The notes under the pieces: model-generated | What the model was told of the DNA's origin: nothing | What the model saw: the letters and a program-made list of their open reading frames with translations, nothing else | The model's database searches: none | Made by a program: the position numbers and the translations under genes | Shown here: positions 46,301-53,040 of the stretch, one piece after another | Numbering within the stretch: position 1 is the stretch's first letter | Layout of the letters: every line of letters begins with the position of its first letter | From: Pseudomonadota bacterium | Lineage (GTDB): Bacteria; Pseudomonadota; Gammaproteobacteria; Burkholderiales; Gallionellaceae | Reading direction: 5' to 3' | Assembly: GCA_021800795.1 (NCBI GenBank) | Contig: JAJYYO010000025.1 | Span: 1 to 53,040 of the forward strand | Length of the DNA: 53,040 bases

Positions 46301-46584
46301 TGAGCGATTTCGAATATGCGTTTTACACGGCGGTTGCCAATAACGCCAGCGCAAAAGAGCTGATGCAACAAGACAAGCTGCGCGAGCTGGCGGTGGTGCT
46401 CACGCAGCGGGTGCGTGAGAATGCATCGATTGACTGGACGATCAAGGAAAACGTGAGAGCCAAGTTGAAAGTGATTGTGAAGCGAACCTTGCGCCAATTC
46501 GGTTATCCGCCGGATATGCAGTTGCTGGCCACTGAAACGATCTTAAAGCAGGCCGAGATGATTGCGGATGAATTGACCTGCTAG
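43381..46584 (+). CDS. hsdR: Type I restriction endonuclease subunit HsdR
   Basis: The 1067-aa ATP-dependent translocase and nuclease subunit. The nuclease PD-(D/E)XK site is Asp143 (RPDLV) with Glu157-Leu-Lys159. The SF2 motor motifs are Walker A GSGKS (331-335), DEAH (432-435), GFTGTP and the motif VI region MQAIARVNRV. The C-terminal helical domain binds HsdM. It is complete and is the final gene of the operon; no terminator was identified after it. Confidence 0.95.
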   Translation: MSRLSESAIEDFAIKLFERLGYSYVYAPDIAPDGEQPERSHYGEVLLTGRLEQAVKRINPTLSPAMLQDALKEVQRISSPEMLANNEVFHRLLTEGVKVSRSQDGFDRGDLVWLIDFAHPENNEFVVANQFTVIENHQNKRPDLVLFVNGIPLVVIELKNAIDENATIKAAYQQLETYKQTIPSLFTSNALLVISDGLEAKAGSLSAGLSRFMVWKSADGKAEASHLVSQLETLILGMLNKATLLDLLRHFIVFEKSKKEDPKTGVISISTVKKLAAYHQYYAVNAAVTSTLRAAAVADVLRQSPVSYGLPGVANQPKGDKKAGVVWHTQGSGKSLSMVFYTGKIVLALDNPTVLVITDRNDLDDQLFDTFASSKQLLRQDPVQAADRGQLKELLKVVSGGVIFSTIQKFQPDDGNVYEQLSDRRNIVVIVDEAHRTQYGFSAKTVDDKNADGEVIGKKVVYGFAKYLRDALPNATYLGFTGTPIEKTDVNTPAVFGNYVDIYDIAQAVEDGATVRIYYESRLAKVGLSIEGKKLIAELDEELDQEELTDTQKAKAKWTKMEALIGSEQRMKNIAKDIVAHFEARQEVFAGKGMVVSMSRRIAAELYKEIIALKPEWHSDDLNKGVIKVVMTAASSDGPLLAKHHTTKEQRKQLAERMKNDDDPLKLVIVRDMWLTGFDAPSMHTLYIDKPMKGHNLMQAIARVNRVHKDKPGGLVVDYLGIAADLKEALSFYSDAGGKGDPALAQEQAVSLMLEKLEVVSAMYHGFAYENYFESETSQKLSLILAAEEHILGLEDGRKRYINEVTALSLAFAIAVPHEQAMDARDEVGFFQAVKARLAKFDGTGAGRSNEEIETTIRQVIDKALVSEQVIDIFDAAGIKKPDISVLSDEFLAELKGNVHKNVALEVLKKLLNDELKARAKKNLVLSKSLMEMLENAIKKYHNKILTAAEVMEELIKISKEIVASDAEASHMGLSDFEYAFYTAVANNASAKELMQQDKLRELAVVLTQRVRENASIDWTIKENVRAKLKVIVKRTLRQFGYPPDMQLLATETILKQAEMIADELTC

Positions 46585-47068
46585 TCAGGTTCTTCATCAG
46601 TTTTGGCAGGCTACCTTACACGGGTCAGGAGGGAGGGGGATGTATTGCTGCAGCAATTCAATCCGCAGCCTTTCTTCAAGCTGCTTCAGCAGCAAGCGGA
46701 TTCATCGTCTGTTTTTATAGCTATACGCGCTGAACTCATAATTATGCTGGCTGGTCAGCGATGAGATAGGGCTTAAATCGGTGGCGCATATCATCATAGA
46801 GCCAATGGTAATGGATGATTTGCCAGCCAAGTAGGTAGGTTTTTTTGAGTTGCAGCCTCCCATTCCCAGCATTTGTAGGGATAACCTTCGCTGGCATATA
46901 TTTCTTTCTTCGAAATATGCCTGAAAACAGATCTGTTGCCCTTTCATTCGATTTTTATAGCTTGTTGTCAAGTCAGTAAATCAGGCAAATGGGAGCGCAC
47001 GATCAAACATTGTGAGTTTTCCGAAAAAGCGGGGGGACTACCTCACTTTGTATGCAAAGCTCCCCGTT

Positions 47069-47088
47069 GGCACTGTTCTGGCACAGTT
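47069..47088. promoter_or_regulatory. Candidate integrase arm-type site, right end, diverged copy
   Basis: GGCACTGTTCTGGCACAGTT, which differs from the 20-mer at 36439 at three positions. It lies 58 bases from the exact copy at 47127. Confidence 0.45.
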
Positions 47089-47126
47089 AAAGAAACAACA
47101 ATGTGGGGATTTAGAGCAACTTTCTG

Positions 47127-47146
47127 GGCACAATTCTGGCACAGTG
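47127..47146. promoter_or_regulatory. Candidate integrase arm-type site, right end, exact copy
   Basis: GGCACAATTCTGGCACAGTG, identical over 20 bases to the site next to the integrase start at 36439-36458. Same orientation as the left copy. Confidence 0.55.
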
Positions 47147-47211
47147 CCAGCAAGAAAGTTGTCTTATTTGAGGTTGCGCTTGATAGTTAAAACAAGCGTA
47201 ACTAATTGATT

Positions 47212-47324
47212 TGGCGGAGAAGGGGGGATTGCTCGTCTGCCGATTGCGACAGACTCGTCCCTTCGGGACCGCACTTCGTGCGTCCTGCGTCGCCCTCCCT
47301 TTGGTCGGCCGCCTGGTCGAACCC
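47212..47324. repeat. Three-hairpin repeat with tRNA-Ser 3' end, copy I
   Basis: TGGCGGAGAAGGGGGGATT (47212-47230) is identical to the tRNA-Ser 3' end at 47390-47408. It is followed by the shared body with its three hairpins, and ends GCCTGGTCGAACCC, after which similarity to copy H stops. It lies 66 bases from the real tRNA 3' end. Confidence 0.82.
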
Positions 47325-47354
47325 AAGGGGTTTCGTCCACACCCCTTCCCCAAA

Positions 47355-47388
47355 TAAAAAACCGCCCACAAGGGGCGGCTTTTTTATT
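47355..47388. terminator. Bidirectional intrinsic terminator of tRNA-Ser
   Basis: The stem CCGCCC (47362-47367) / GGGCGG (47373-47378) is flanked by an A-tract on the left and a T-tract on the right, so it can terminate in both directions. On the minus strand it lies two bases beyond the tRNA 3' end, as expected for the tRNA terminator. Confidence 0.78.
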
Positions 47389-47389
47389 T

Positions 47390-47480
47390 TGGCGGAGAAG
47401 GGGGGATTCGAACCCCCGTTGGGATATTATCCCAAACACGCTTTCCAGGCGTGCGACTTAAACCGCTCATCCACCTCTCC
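47390..47480 (-). tRNA. serX: tRNA-Ser(GGA)
   Basis: A 91-base class II tRNA with encoded CCA. The acceptor stem is GGAGAGG (47480 inward) pairing with CUUCUCC, and the discriminator is G. The anticodon loop CUGGAAA gives anticodon GGA (serine UCC/UCU). A long variable arm (GUUUGGGAUAAUAUCCCAAC) and a T-arm GGGGGUUCGAAUCCCCC follow. The island is integrated in its 3' portion and the gene was restored by the 47-bp att identity. The gene symbol is a conventional guess for this isoacceptor. Confidence 0.95.
47408..47454. other. attR: 47-bp repeat within tRNA-Ser
   Basis: Identical over 47 bases to 36322-36368. It spans from the T-loop to the anticodon stem of the functional tRNA-Ser gene. Recombination between the two would excise an 11.1-kb circle and leave an intact tRNA gene. 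Confidence 0.9.
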
Positions 47481-47492
47481 GAAGGGCGCGGA

Positions 47493-47520
47493 GAATAAAC
47501 CAGATTGGCTTTTACTGCAA
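47493..47520 (-). promoter_or_regulatory. Likely sigma-70 promoter of tRNA-Ser
   Basis: On the minus strand, TTGCAG (47520-47515) and TTATTC (47498-47493) are spaced by 16 bases. Transcription would start about six bases before the mature 5' end of the tRNA. Confidence 0.42.
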
Positions 47521-47541
47521 TCGATATCGTAAATTTTAATG

Positions 47542-48315
47542 TCAGAATTTGTCTCGCCATTTACGCAGGGCAGTAAAGACGGCAAGTTCCGAGGTGTCTT
47601 CGAGACCGCGTTGTTGAAGCACATGGATGATTTCGGACTCTGTGCAGCGCATGAAGGGATTGGTTGCCAATTCCAGGGCAAGGGTAAAGGGGACGCTAGG
47701 CAGGTGGGCTGCGCGCAATTGTGCCGTACTCAGGATGCGTTGTTGCATGGCGGTATTGCCGGGTTCGCAGACTGCGGCAAAGCGCAGGTTGGATGCGGTA
47801 TATTCATGGGCGCAATAGGCAAGGGTGGTCACGGGCAGGGCGGCCAGACGTTGTAATGAGTGATGCAGTTGCGCCACAGTCCCCTCGAAGCTTCGCCCGC
47901 ATCCCGCGCCAAACAGCACATCGCCGCAAAACAGGATTGGTGGCGTGGTCGAACCGGCATAGAAGGCGAGGTGATCGTCCAGATGGCCGGGTATTTCCAT
48001 GATATTAAAGGTTAAATTGAACGCATCCAGCCTGAGTTGCGCTCCTTCACGCAGATCATCGGTGATGTGCGGATTCTTTTCATGTCGCCGTCCATACACG
48101 GGTACGTTGTATACTGCGCGCAATTGGGCAATCCCGCCGATATGATCGTGATGACGATGGGTGCACAAAATGGCGTTCAGGGTGAGATTCCGCGCGGCAA
48201 GGAAAGCCAGCACCGGCATGGCGTCACCGGGATCGACCACGACAGCCTGGTTGTCATGATGAATGGCCCATATGTAATTGTCTTCAAAGGCGGGAATCGC
48301 GGTAATGTTGAACAT
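47542..48315 (-). CDS. gloB: Hydroxyacylglutathione hydrolase (glyoxalase II)
   Basis: Hydrolyses S-lactoylglutathione in methylglyoxal detoxification. The metallo-beta-lactamase fold site THRHHDHIGG (residues ~53-62) binds the two metals, with GHLDDH, CGDVLFGAGCGRSFEG and YCAHEYTASNLRFA downstream. The start at 48315 (MFNITAIPAFEDNYIW) matches the family; the upstream in-frame ATG is unlikely. It is divergent from the methyltransferase with only 23 bases between starts. Confidence 0.95.
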   Translation of the reverse strand: MFNITAIPAFEDNYIWAIHHDNQAVVVDPGDAMPVLAFLAARNLTLNAILCTHRHHDHIGGIAQLRAVYNVPVYGRRHEKNPHITDDLREGAQLRLDAFNLTFNIMEIPGHLDDHLAFYAGSTTPPILFCGDVLFGAGCGRSFEGTVAQLHHSLQRLAALPVTTLAYCAHEYTASNLRFAAVCEPGNTAMQQRILSTAQLRAAHLPSVPFTLALELATNPFMRCTESEIIHVLQQRGLEDTSELAVFTALRKWRDKF

Positions 48316-48338
48316 GAATTCTGAATGCGAGTGATGTG

Positions 48339-49103
48339 ATGCCGGATTGTAAGTCAACGGCGCAAAGTTTGAGCGAATGGTTTGCTACCGAACAGGGTGG
48401 TTATGTCTTGTCGCGCGAGCAACTCTGGTTCGATCGCACGGTGAACGATATTTTCGGCTACAACGCCCTGCAACTGGGCCTGCCGGAACATGATTTTTTG
48501 CGCAACAGCCGAATTCCTCTGCGTTTTACCGGTTCAGACCAGCCGGCTGCGGCGGTGCGATTGTGCGGCGACGAATTGCCGATCGCCGGCGCGAGCCTGG
48601 ATCTGGTGGCGCTGCCGCATATTCTGGAGTTCACCGAACAGCCGCATGCGATTTTGCGTGAGGTTGAACGGGTCATGATGCCGGAGGGCAGCCTGCTCAT
48701 CAGCGGTTTCAACCCGCACAGCTTGTGGGGCTTGCACCGTGCGCTGGGCAGACGAAACGGCTATCCCTGGTGCGGTCATTTCATCGCCTTGTCGCGCCTC
48801 AAGGATTGGCTGGCCCTGCTGGGTTTCGAGGTGGCGGCAGGCCGTTTTGCGGCCTATGCACCGCCATTTCATCAGGGAAAATGGCTGAACCGTTACGATT
48901 TCATGGAGGCGGCAGGCGATCGCTGGTGGGCGGTGAGCGGCGGGGTGTATTTTGTGCATGCGATCAAGCGCGTGCCGGGGATGCGGCTGATTAAACCCAG
49001 CTGGAATAGTAGTCTGGTAAAAAAACTGCTGCCGGTCGCACCCAAGCTGAACAACTCGCAGCGCAAGATCGCAAGCAGGCCGGAAGAAAACAGTAAATGT
49101 TAG
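48339..49103 (+). CDS. Class I SAM-dependent methyltransferase (type 11)
   Basis: A 254-aa cytosolic methyltransferase-like protein commonly found between gloB and rnhA in betaproteobacteria. [21 protein letters not shown] and [20 protein letters not shown] match the Methyltransf_11 fold, but the usual glycine-rich SAM loop (DxGxG) is not obvious. Substrate unknown; activity cannot be assumed. ATG at 48339 or GTG at 48336. Confidence 0.85.
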   Translation: MPDCKSTAQSLSEWFATEQGGYVLSREQLWFDRTVNDIFGYNALQLGLPEHDFLRNSRIPLRFTGSDQPAAAVRLCGDELPIAGASLDLVALPHILEFTEQPHAILREVERVMMPEGSLLISGFNPHSLWGLHRALGRRNGYPWCGHFIALSRLKDWLALLGFEVAAGRFAAYAPPFHQGKWLNRYDFMEAAGDRWWAVSGGVYFVHAIKRVPGMRLIKPSWNSSLVKKLLPVAPKLNNSQRKIASRPEENSKC

Positions 49104-49116
49104 ACAGGTTTTAAAG

Positions 49117-49572
49117 ATGAGCGAAGAAATTGTAGATATTTTTACCGACGGGGCGTGCAAGGGCAACCCCGGCGTGGGCGGCTGGGGCGCGTTGTTGCGC
49201 ACAAAAGGTAAGCAGCGCGAGCTGTTTGGCGGCGAAGCGCATACCACCAATAACCGCATGGAGCTGATGGGCGCGATTGCCGCGCTGGAAGCGCTGACCC
49301 GGCATTGTCAGGTGAGGCTGCACACCGATTCAAAATATGTACATCAGGGCATCACCACCTGGCTGCCCGGCTGGAAGCGAGCAGGATGGAAAACCGCCAG
49401 CAGGAAGCCGGTGAAAAACGAGGATTTGTGGCGCCGCCTGGATGCGCTGGCCGTGCAGCATAGCATCGAATGGATATGGGTCAAGGGACATGCAGGACAC
49501 GCCGGAAACGAGCATGCCGATGTGCTGGCGAACAAGGGCGTGGCGCTGATGCAGGGAGGCCCCGATGCGTAA
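49117..49572 (+). CDS. rnhA: Ribonuclease HI
   Basis: Degrades the RNA strand of RNA-DNA hybrids. The 151-aa protein has the catalytic acids in [12 protein letters not shown] (Asp, residue ~9), [10 protein letters not shown] (Glu), HTDSKYV (Asp) and [12 protein letters not shown] (His/Asp). It overlaps dnaQ by eight bases, the classical rnhA-dnaQ arrangement seen in many proteobacteria (divergent in E. coli). Confidence 0.96.
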   Translation: MSEEIVDIFTDGACKGNPGVGGWGALLRTKGKQRELFGGEAHTTNNRMELMGAIAALEALTRHCQVRLHTDSKYVHQGITTWLPGWKRAGWKTASRKPVKNEDLWRRLDALAVQHSIEWIWVKGHAGHAGNEHADVLANKGVALMQGGPDA

Positions 49573-50266
49573 AGTCGTACTGGATACCGAGACAACCGGG
49601 CTTGACCCTAAAAAGGGTCACCGTATCATAGAGATAGCTGCGATTGTGCTGGAGGGACGCAAAGTATCCAGGCAGCATTTTCATCATTATCTTGATCCTG
49701 AACGGGAAGTGGATGAGGAAGCGGCCCGCGTGCACGGTTTTACCTGGGACATGTTGAAAGGCCGAGCCAAGTTTGCCGACATCGCGGCCAGCTTTCTGGA
49801 ATTCGTCGAAGGGGCGGAACTGATGGCGCATAACGCGCCTTTCGACATGAGCTTCATCAACAACGAACTGCGGCTGCTGAATCTGCCGCCGCTGACCAAT
49901 CCGGTGGTGGATACGCTCAAGATGGCGCGGGAAATGCACCCGGGCAAGAAGAACGGGCTGGACGCCTTGTGCAGCCGCTATGAGATAGACAACACGCACC
50001 GCACCCTGCACGGCGCATTGCTGGATACCGAGCTGCTGGCAGAAGTGTATTTTGCGATGACGCGCGGCCAGGAAAGTTTGCTGGGAGATGATGATACTCC
50101 GGTCATCCGTCAGCCGGCTGTATTGAATCGGGATGCCTCGCGTCCGGTGCTGCGTGTGCTGCTGGCAAGCGAGCAGGAACGGGCCGCTCATGCGCAGCAA
50201 ATGATCGATATCGACAAGGCAAGCAAAGGGTCGTGTCTGTGGAAGCAACTGGAGGAAGCTGCGTGA
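49565..50266 (+). CDS. dnaQ: DNA polymerase III epsilon subunit (proofreading exonuclease)
   Basis: 3'-5' exonuclease of the DNA polymerase III core. DEDDh motifs: Exo [12 protein letters not shown] (residues 5-15), Exo [12 protein letters not shown] (~92-101), Exo [17 protein letters not shown] (~153-166). The C-terminal tail that binds the alpha subunit has QL-type clamp motif GQESLL. At 233 aa, it is normal length. The hydrolase gene starts in its stop region (GTGA). Confidence 0.96.
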   Translation: MRKVVLDTETTGLDPKKGHRIIEIAAIVLEGRKVSRQHFHHYLDPEREVDEEAARVHGFTWDMLKGRAKFADIAASFLEFVEGAELMAHNAPFDMSFINNELRLLNLPPLTNPVVDTLKMAREMHPGKKNGLDALCSRYEIDNTHRTLHGALLDTELLAEVYFAMTRGQESLLGDDDTPVIRQPAVLNRDASRPVLRVLLASEQERAAHAQQMIDIDKASKGSCLWKQLEEAA

Positions 50267-51105
50267 GTAAATGGAAACGTTGGTGGGCGGCAGGTTTGGG
50301 CGTGGCGGCGCTGCTGTATGTGGCGGCCTGCGTGTATATGTGGGCGACGCAGAAATCGCAGGTATTCGAACCGACCGCAATCTGGCAAACCACGCCGGAT
50401 CGCATGGGCATGAAATATGCGGAAGTACACATTCCCGTCGGGGAGGGCGCAGGATACCTGGATGCCTGGTGGGTTCCGTCCGATAAACCGGACGCGCCGA
50501 CCATCGTGTATTTTCACGGCAATTATCGCAACATCGGCAATAATCTGGAACATACGCAGCATATGCATCAGATGGGTTATAACGTGCTGCTGGCGGATTA
50601 TCGCGGTTACGGTAAAAGCGCTGGCGGCAAGCCCAGCGAAGAGAAAGTCTATGAAGATGCGGAAGCCGTCTGGCAATACTGGATCAAATGGCGGGGCGGC
50701 CAACCCGGGAAAACCTTTATTTACGGGCACTCGCTGGGCGGCGCGATCGCAATCAATCTTGCCGTGCATCATCCAGAGGCGGCCGGCCTGATCACAGAAA
50801 GCACCTTTACTTCGATGCAAGCGATGGGTGAGATCAGCCATGGCTATCTGCCGATCGGACTGCTGCTCAATCAGCGCTTCGAGTCGCTGAAAAAAGTGCC
50901 ACAGCTAAAGTTACCCGTGCTGTTTGTCCACGGCACATGGGACCCGAAGATACCGGTCGAAATGGCGAAACAACTCTATGCTGCGGCGCCCGAACCGAAA
51001 AGTCTGCTGCTGATTGAGGGCGGTGAACACAACAACAGCGAGACGGTGGGCTGGGTGCAATACCGCGATGCGCTATCCGCCTTTATCAGCAAAAACACCC
51101 GATAA
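50263..51105 (+). CDS. Membrane-anchored alpha/beta hydrolase (BEM46/YfhR-like)
   Basis: A 280-aa protein with an N-terminal transmembrane anchor (residues ~8-25, AAGLGVAALLYVAACVYMW) and an alpha/beta hydrolase domain. The oxyanion region YFHGNYRNIGNN, nucleophile elbow GHSLGG (Ser ~150), acid in GTWDPKIP and His in GGEHNN are all visible. GTG at 50263 is chosen because GGAGGAA precedes it and it overlaps the dnaQ stop. Substrate unknown. Confidence 0.9.
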   Translation: MSKWKRWWAAGLGVAALLYVAACVYMWATQKSQVFEPTAIWQTTPDRMGMKYAEVHIPVGEGAGYLDAWWVPSDKPDAPTIVYFHGNYRNIGNNLEHTQHMHQMGYNVLLADYRGYGKSAGGKPSEEKVYEDAEAVWQYWIKWRGGQPGKTFIYGHSLGGAIAINLAVHHPEAAGLITESTFTSMQAMGEISHGYLPIGLLLNQRFESLKKVPQLKLPVLFVHGTWDPKIPVEMAKQLYAAAPEPKSLLLIEGGEHNNSETVGWVQYRDALSAFISKNTR

Positions 51106-51222
51106 GACAAAAATATAATATAATCAAGTAAATACGTTATTCTCCCGATTTTTATAAAATAGGGAGAGTTTCGCACTTTTCAAACCACTGAATAGATGTC
51201 TCACGGGCATAACGGAACAAAC

Positions 51223-52428
51223 ATGAAATCAGATGTCATCATTATCGGTTCAGGCGCGGCAGGCCTGATGTGTGCATTACAGGCGGGACTGCGCGGTCGC
51301 TCCGTGGTGTTGCTGGATCACGCCAAGAAGCTTGCGGAAAAAATCCGCATTTCGGGCGGCGGCCACTGCAACTTCACCAATATCAATACCAAGCCCGAGA
51401 ACTTCATTTCGGAGAATCCGCATTTCTGCCGCTCGGCGCTTGCGCGCTACACGCCGAATGATTTTATCGCACTGTTGCAGAAGCACAACATCGGCTTTCA
51501 CGAAAAAACGCTGGGCCAGCTGTTCTGCGACGACGAATCCGAGGTCATTATCGCCATGCTGCGCACCGAATGCGATGCGGCGGGCGTCAAACGTTTCATG
51601 AACTGCGAAGTCGAGGAAATCAAACACACGCCATACACAGAGGATGCAGGTATCGGTAAGAAGGCCAAATTTTATGTCGGCACCTCGCGCGGGGAATTCA
51701 ATGCGGCATCCCTTGTGATTGCCACCGGCGGCCTGTCGATTCCCAAGACCGGCGCGACGCCGTTCGGTTATCACGTGGCCGAGCAGTTCGGTATTCCGAT
51801 CACTAAACTGAAACCGGGCCTGGTGCCGCTGACCTTCTCCCCCGAGGAATGGAAGCCTTATGCGGATCTGACCGGTGTGTCATTCCCGGCGATCGTGACC
51901 ACCGGCCGTCAGTCGTTCCGCGAAGACCTGCTGGTCACGCACCGCGGTTTGAGCGGCCCTGTCATTTTGCAGGCTTCTTCCTACTGGCAACCGGGCAGCG
52001 CGCTGCACATCAATCTGTTGCCAGATTGCGACATGACGGTATTGCTGGATGAGAATAAAACCAGTAAAAAACTGCTCTCCAATTACCTGACGCAATGGTT
52101 CCCCAAGAGTTTTTCAGATGTATGGTGCGAACAGAACAAGACTTTTGAAAACAAGCCATTGAACCAATATAATGACAAACAACGTAAAGCAATCGCAGAG
52201 CAGTTGCACGACTGGCAGGTCATGCCATCCGGCACCATGGGTTATGCCAAGGCGGAAGTGACCTGCGGCGGCATCGATACGCATGCCTTATCCTCCAAAA
52301 CCATGGAGTGCATCGAAGTGCCGGGTCTGTATTTCATCGGTGAAGTGGTGGATGTAACAGGGTGGCTGGGCGGTTACAACTTCCAGTGGGCCTGGGCGTC
52401 GGGTTTTGCGGCCGGACAGGCGGTTTAA
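51223..52428 (+). CDS. NAD(P)/FAD-dependent oxidoreductase, HI0933/YhiN family
   Basis: A 401-aa flavoprotein. The N-terminal FAD motif VIIIGSGAAGLMCALQA (residues 5-21) and KIRISGGGHCNFTN (~46-59) are diagnostic of the HI0933-like family, as is the C-terminal VVDVTGWLGGYNFQWAWASG. The biochemical role is unproven. The ATG at 51223 has CGGAAC upstream; an in-frame ATG at 51196 is possible. Confidence 0.93.
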   Translation: MKSDVIIIGSGAAGLMCALQAGLRGRSVVLLDHAKKLAEKIRISGGGHCNFTNINTKPENFISENPHFCRSALARYTPNDFIALLQKHNIGFHEKTLGQLFCDDESEVIIAMLRTECDAAGVKRFMNCEVEEIKHTPYTEDAGIGKKAKFYVGTSRGEFNAASLVIATGGLSIPKTGATPFGYHVAEQFGIPITKLKPGLVPLTFSPEEWKPYADLTGVSFPAIVTTGRQSFREDLLVTHRGLSGPVILQASSYWQPGSALHINLLPDCDMTVLLDENKTSKKLLSNYLTQWFPKSFSDVWCEQNKTFENKPLNQYNDKQRKAIAEQLHDWQVMPSGTMGYAKAEVTCGGIDTHALSSKTMECIEVPGLYFIGEVVDVTGWLGGYNFQWAWASGFAAGQAV

Positions 52429-52449
52429 GTCTTGAACGCCGCCTCACCC

Positions 52450-52722
52450 ATGCGCAAAGTGGTCGCGGTGCTCACAACCGCTGCCCTGGTCGTATTGGGC
52501 TTGATGTTTTCAGTTGTGATATTTACAGTAATCGCGGTAGCCGGTTTGACTGCGTGGGGTTATCTGTGGTGGAAAACCCGTGGCTTGCGTCGACAGCTGC
52601 GCGAGCAGATGAGCACTCAGACGATGGGCGGCATGGTGAACGAAGCCGAAGCATACAAGGGTGAAATCATCGAGGGCGTAGTGATCCGCAAGACCGTCAC
52701 GATAGAAGAAATCAAACGCTGA
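52450..52722 (+). CDS. Small membrane protein, unknown function
   Basis: A 90-aa protein with a long hydrophobic region (residues ~4-40, enough for one or two helices: VVAVLTTAALVVLGLMF and VVIFTVIAVAGLTAWGYLWW). A basic stretch (KTRGLRRQLREQ) and an acidic C-terminal domain ending KTVTIEEIKR follow. Family not recognised. It starts 21 bases after the flavoprotein; TTG at 52432 is an alternative start. Confidence 0.7.
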   Translation: MRKVVAVLTTAALVVLGLMFSVVIFTVIAVAGLTAWGYLWWKTRGLRRQLREQMSTQTMGGMVNEAEAYKGEIIEGVVIRKTVTIEEIKR

Positions 52723-52756
52723 TCGCGTTTCACAGGTATTGCAAAGAATCAACCGT

Positions 52757-53040
52757 TCACGCCGGGCCGAAATTCAGGCCCATCGAAAGTCGGTTTTCGC
52801 AGCTTTGGTTGATGCTCACCGAATGCACGACGTCCGGTGCGAAAAACACGAACATGCCGGCCTCTGGTGTCACTTCCGTATTGCTGTAGCGGTCATGGAT
52901 GAGCAGCTTGCCCGAATTCTCCGGCACATGGATGTAATAGACGCCGGATAACAGTTCGTCGTCTTCATCGTGGTCGTGACGGCTGGTGATCTTGCCCGGC
53001 CCCATGTCGTTGAGCCAGAAACCCCGTTTCAACTGATGCC
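52757..53040 (-). CDS. Putative 2OG-Fe(II) oxygenase, C-terminal part (cut by window end)
   Basis: The visible 94 residues continue past the right edge. The segment WLNDMGPGKITSRHDHDEDD, then LSGVYYIHVPENSGKLLIHD, FAPDVVHSV and NRLSMGLNFGPA resemble the putative 2OG-Fe(II) oxygenase family (PF13759, TIGR02466), with His/Asp and the distal His as iron ligands (family knowledge). The real start is outside the window. Confidence 0.75.
   Translation of the reverse strand, partial: HQLKRGFWLNDMGPGKITSRHDHDEDDELLSGVYYIHVPENSGKLLIHDRYSNTEVTPEAGMFVFFAPDVVHSVSINQSCENRLSMGLNFGPA

Larger units (their letters stand above)
46585..47211. other. Island right-end non-coding region
   Basis: About 630 bases between hsdR and the repeat at 47212. 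A stem AATCCGC...GCGGATT spans 46659-46701. A small minus-strand open frame at 46742-46897 encodes 51 residues (MPAKVIPTNAGNGRLQ, and ends YLIADQPA) of unknown kind and looks like a gene remnant. Two candidate integrase arm sites lie near the right end. Nothing else was recognised. Confidence 0.6.
36322..47454. mobile_element. Integrated genomic island in tRNA-Ser(GGA) carrying type I restriction-modification
   Basis: An 11.1-kb segment bounded by 47-bp perfect direct repeats derived from the tRNA-Ser gene, with a P4-type tyrosine integrase gene immediately inside the left repeat. Cargo is one operon (hsdM to hsdR). Repeated GGCACAATTCTGGCACAGTG motifs occur near both ends. The integrase frame is broken, so the element is probably fixed unless helped in trans. 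Confidence 0.85.

Noticed and set aside
47206..47532. A 108-codon plus-strand frame over the tRNA-Ser gene
   Set aside because: It runs through the three-hairpin repeat, a terminator and the antisense of the tRNA; no protein features.

Overview
The window looks like a chromosomal segment of a betaproteobacterium, most likely of the Gallionellaceae / Nitrosomonadales type. This is inferred from gene order (smpB-ratA-rnfH, the rpoE-rseABC-degP cluster followed by lepA-lepB-DUF4845-rnc-era-recO-pdxJ-acpS), moderate GC and protein character; no 16S or taxon-specific marker is present. Most of the DNA is conserved housekeeping sequence, with a left edge scarred by mobile DNA and one clear genomic island.

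Left part (1-7.1 kb): the end of an IS66-family element has cut into and replaced the 3' end of msrA. Then come smpB (with a second, codon-diverged copy of its C-terminal coding sequence just downstream), ratA-rnfH, an RNase AM-type PHP nuclease, yciO, a site-2 protease, trpS and the condensin partners scpA-scpB. At 7.1-17.1 kb a TonB-dependent receptor, an orphan ABC-type periplasmic binding protein, a membrane diguanylate cyclase and a PAS-GGDEF-EAL protein form a likely signalling cassette. It is followed on the minus strand by an AmmeMemoRadiSam operon. At 17.3-19.8 kb a minus-strand operon pairs a minimal J-domain protein with three proteins I do not recognise. At 20-24 kb lie an old-yellow-enzyme reductase, transaldolase and nadB.

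Central part (24.2-35 kb): the sigma-E envelope stress operon (rpoE, rseA, rseB, rseC, degP), then lepA, lepB, DUF4845, rnc, era, recO, pdxJ and acpS, tightly spaced with several ATGA overlaps. A HicAB toxin-antitoxin pair follows.

Island (36.32-47.45 kb): an 11.1-kb integrative element sits in the 3' part of a tRNA-Ser(GGA) gene, bounded by a perfect 47-bp direct repeat. It carries a frameshifted tyrosine integrase and a six-gene type I restriction-modification operon: hsdM, a YhcG/DUF1016 PD-(D/E)XK nuclease, hsdS, an unrecognised 301-aa protein, a RhuM-Fic fusion, and hsdR. Identical 20-bp motifs near both ends are candidate integrase arm sites. Right of the tRNA the chromosome resumes with gloB, a methyltransferase, rnhA, dnaQ, an alpha/beta hydrolase, a YhiN-type flavoprotein, a small membrane protein and a truncated putative 2OG-Fe(II) oxygenase.

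A recurrent theme is palindromic repeats. One family, with a CTCTCCC/GGGAGAG hairpin, occurs at least six times and lies in frame inside coding sequence (the Memo gene, hsdM, and the 3' end of the binding-protein gene). A second family (ATTCCCGC/GCGGGAAT) lies inside hsdM and extends pdxJ. A third, with three consecutive hairpins, abuts or interrupts tRNA-Ser T-arm fragments at three places around the island.
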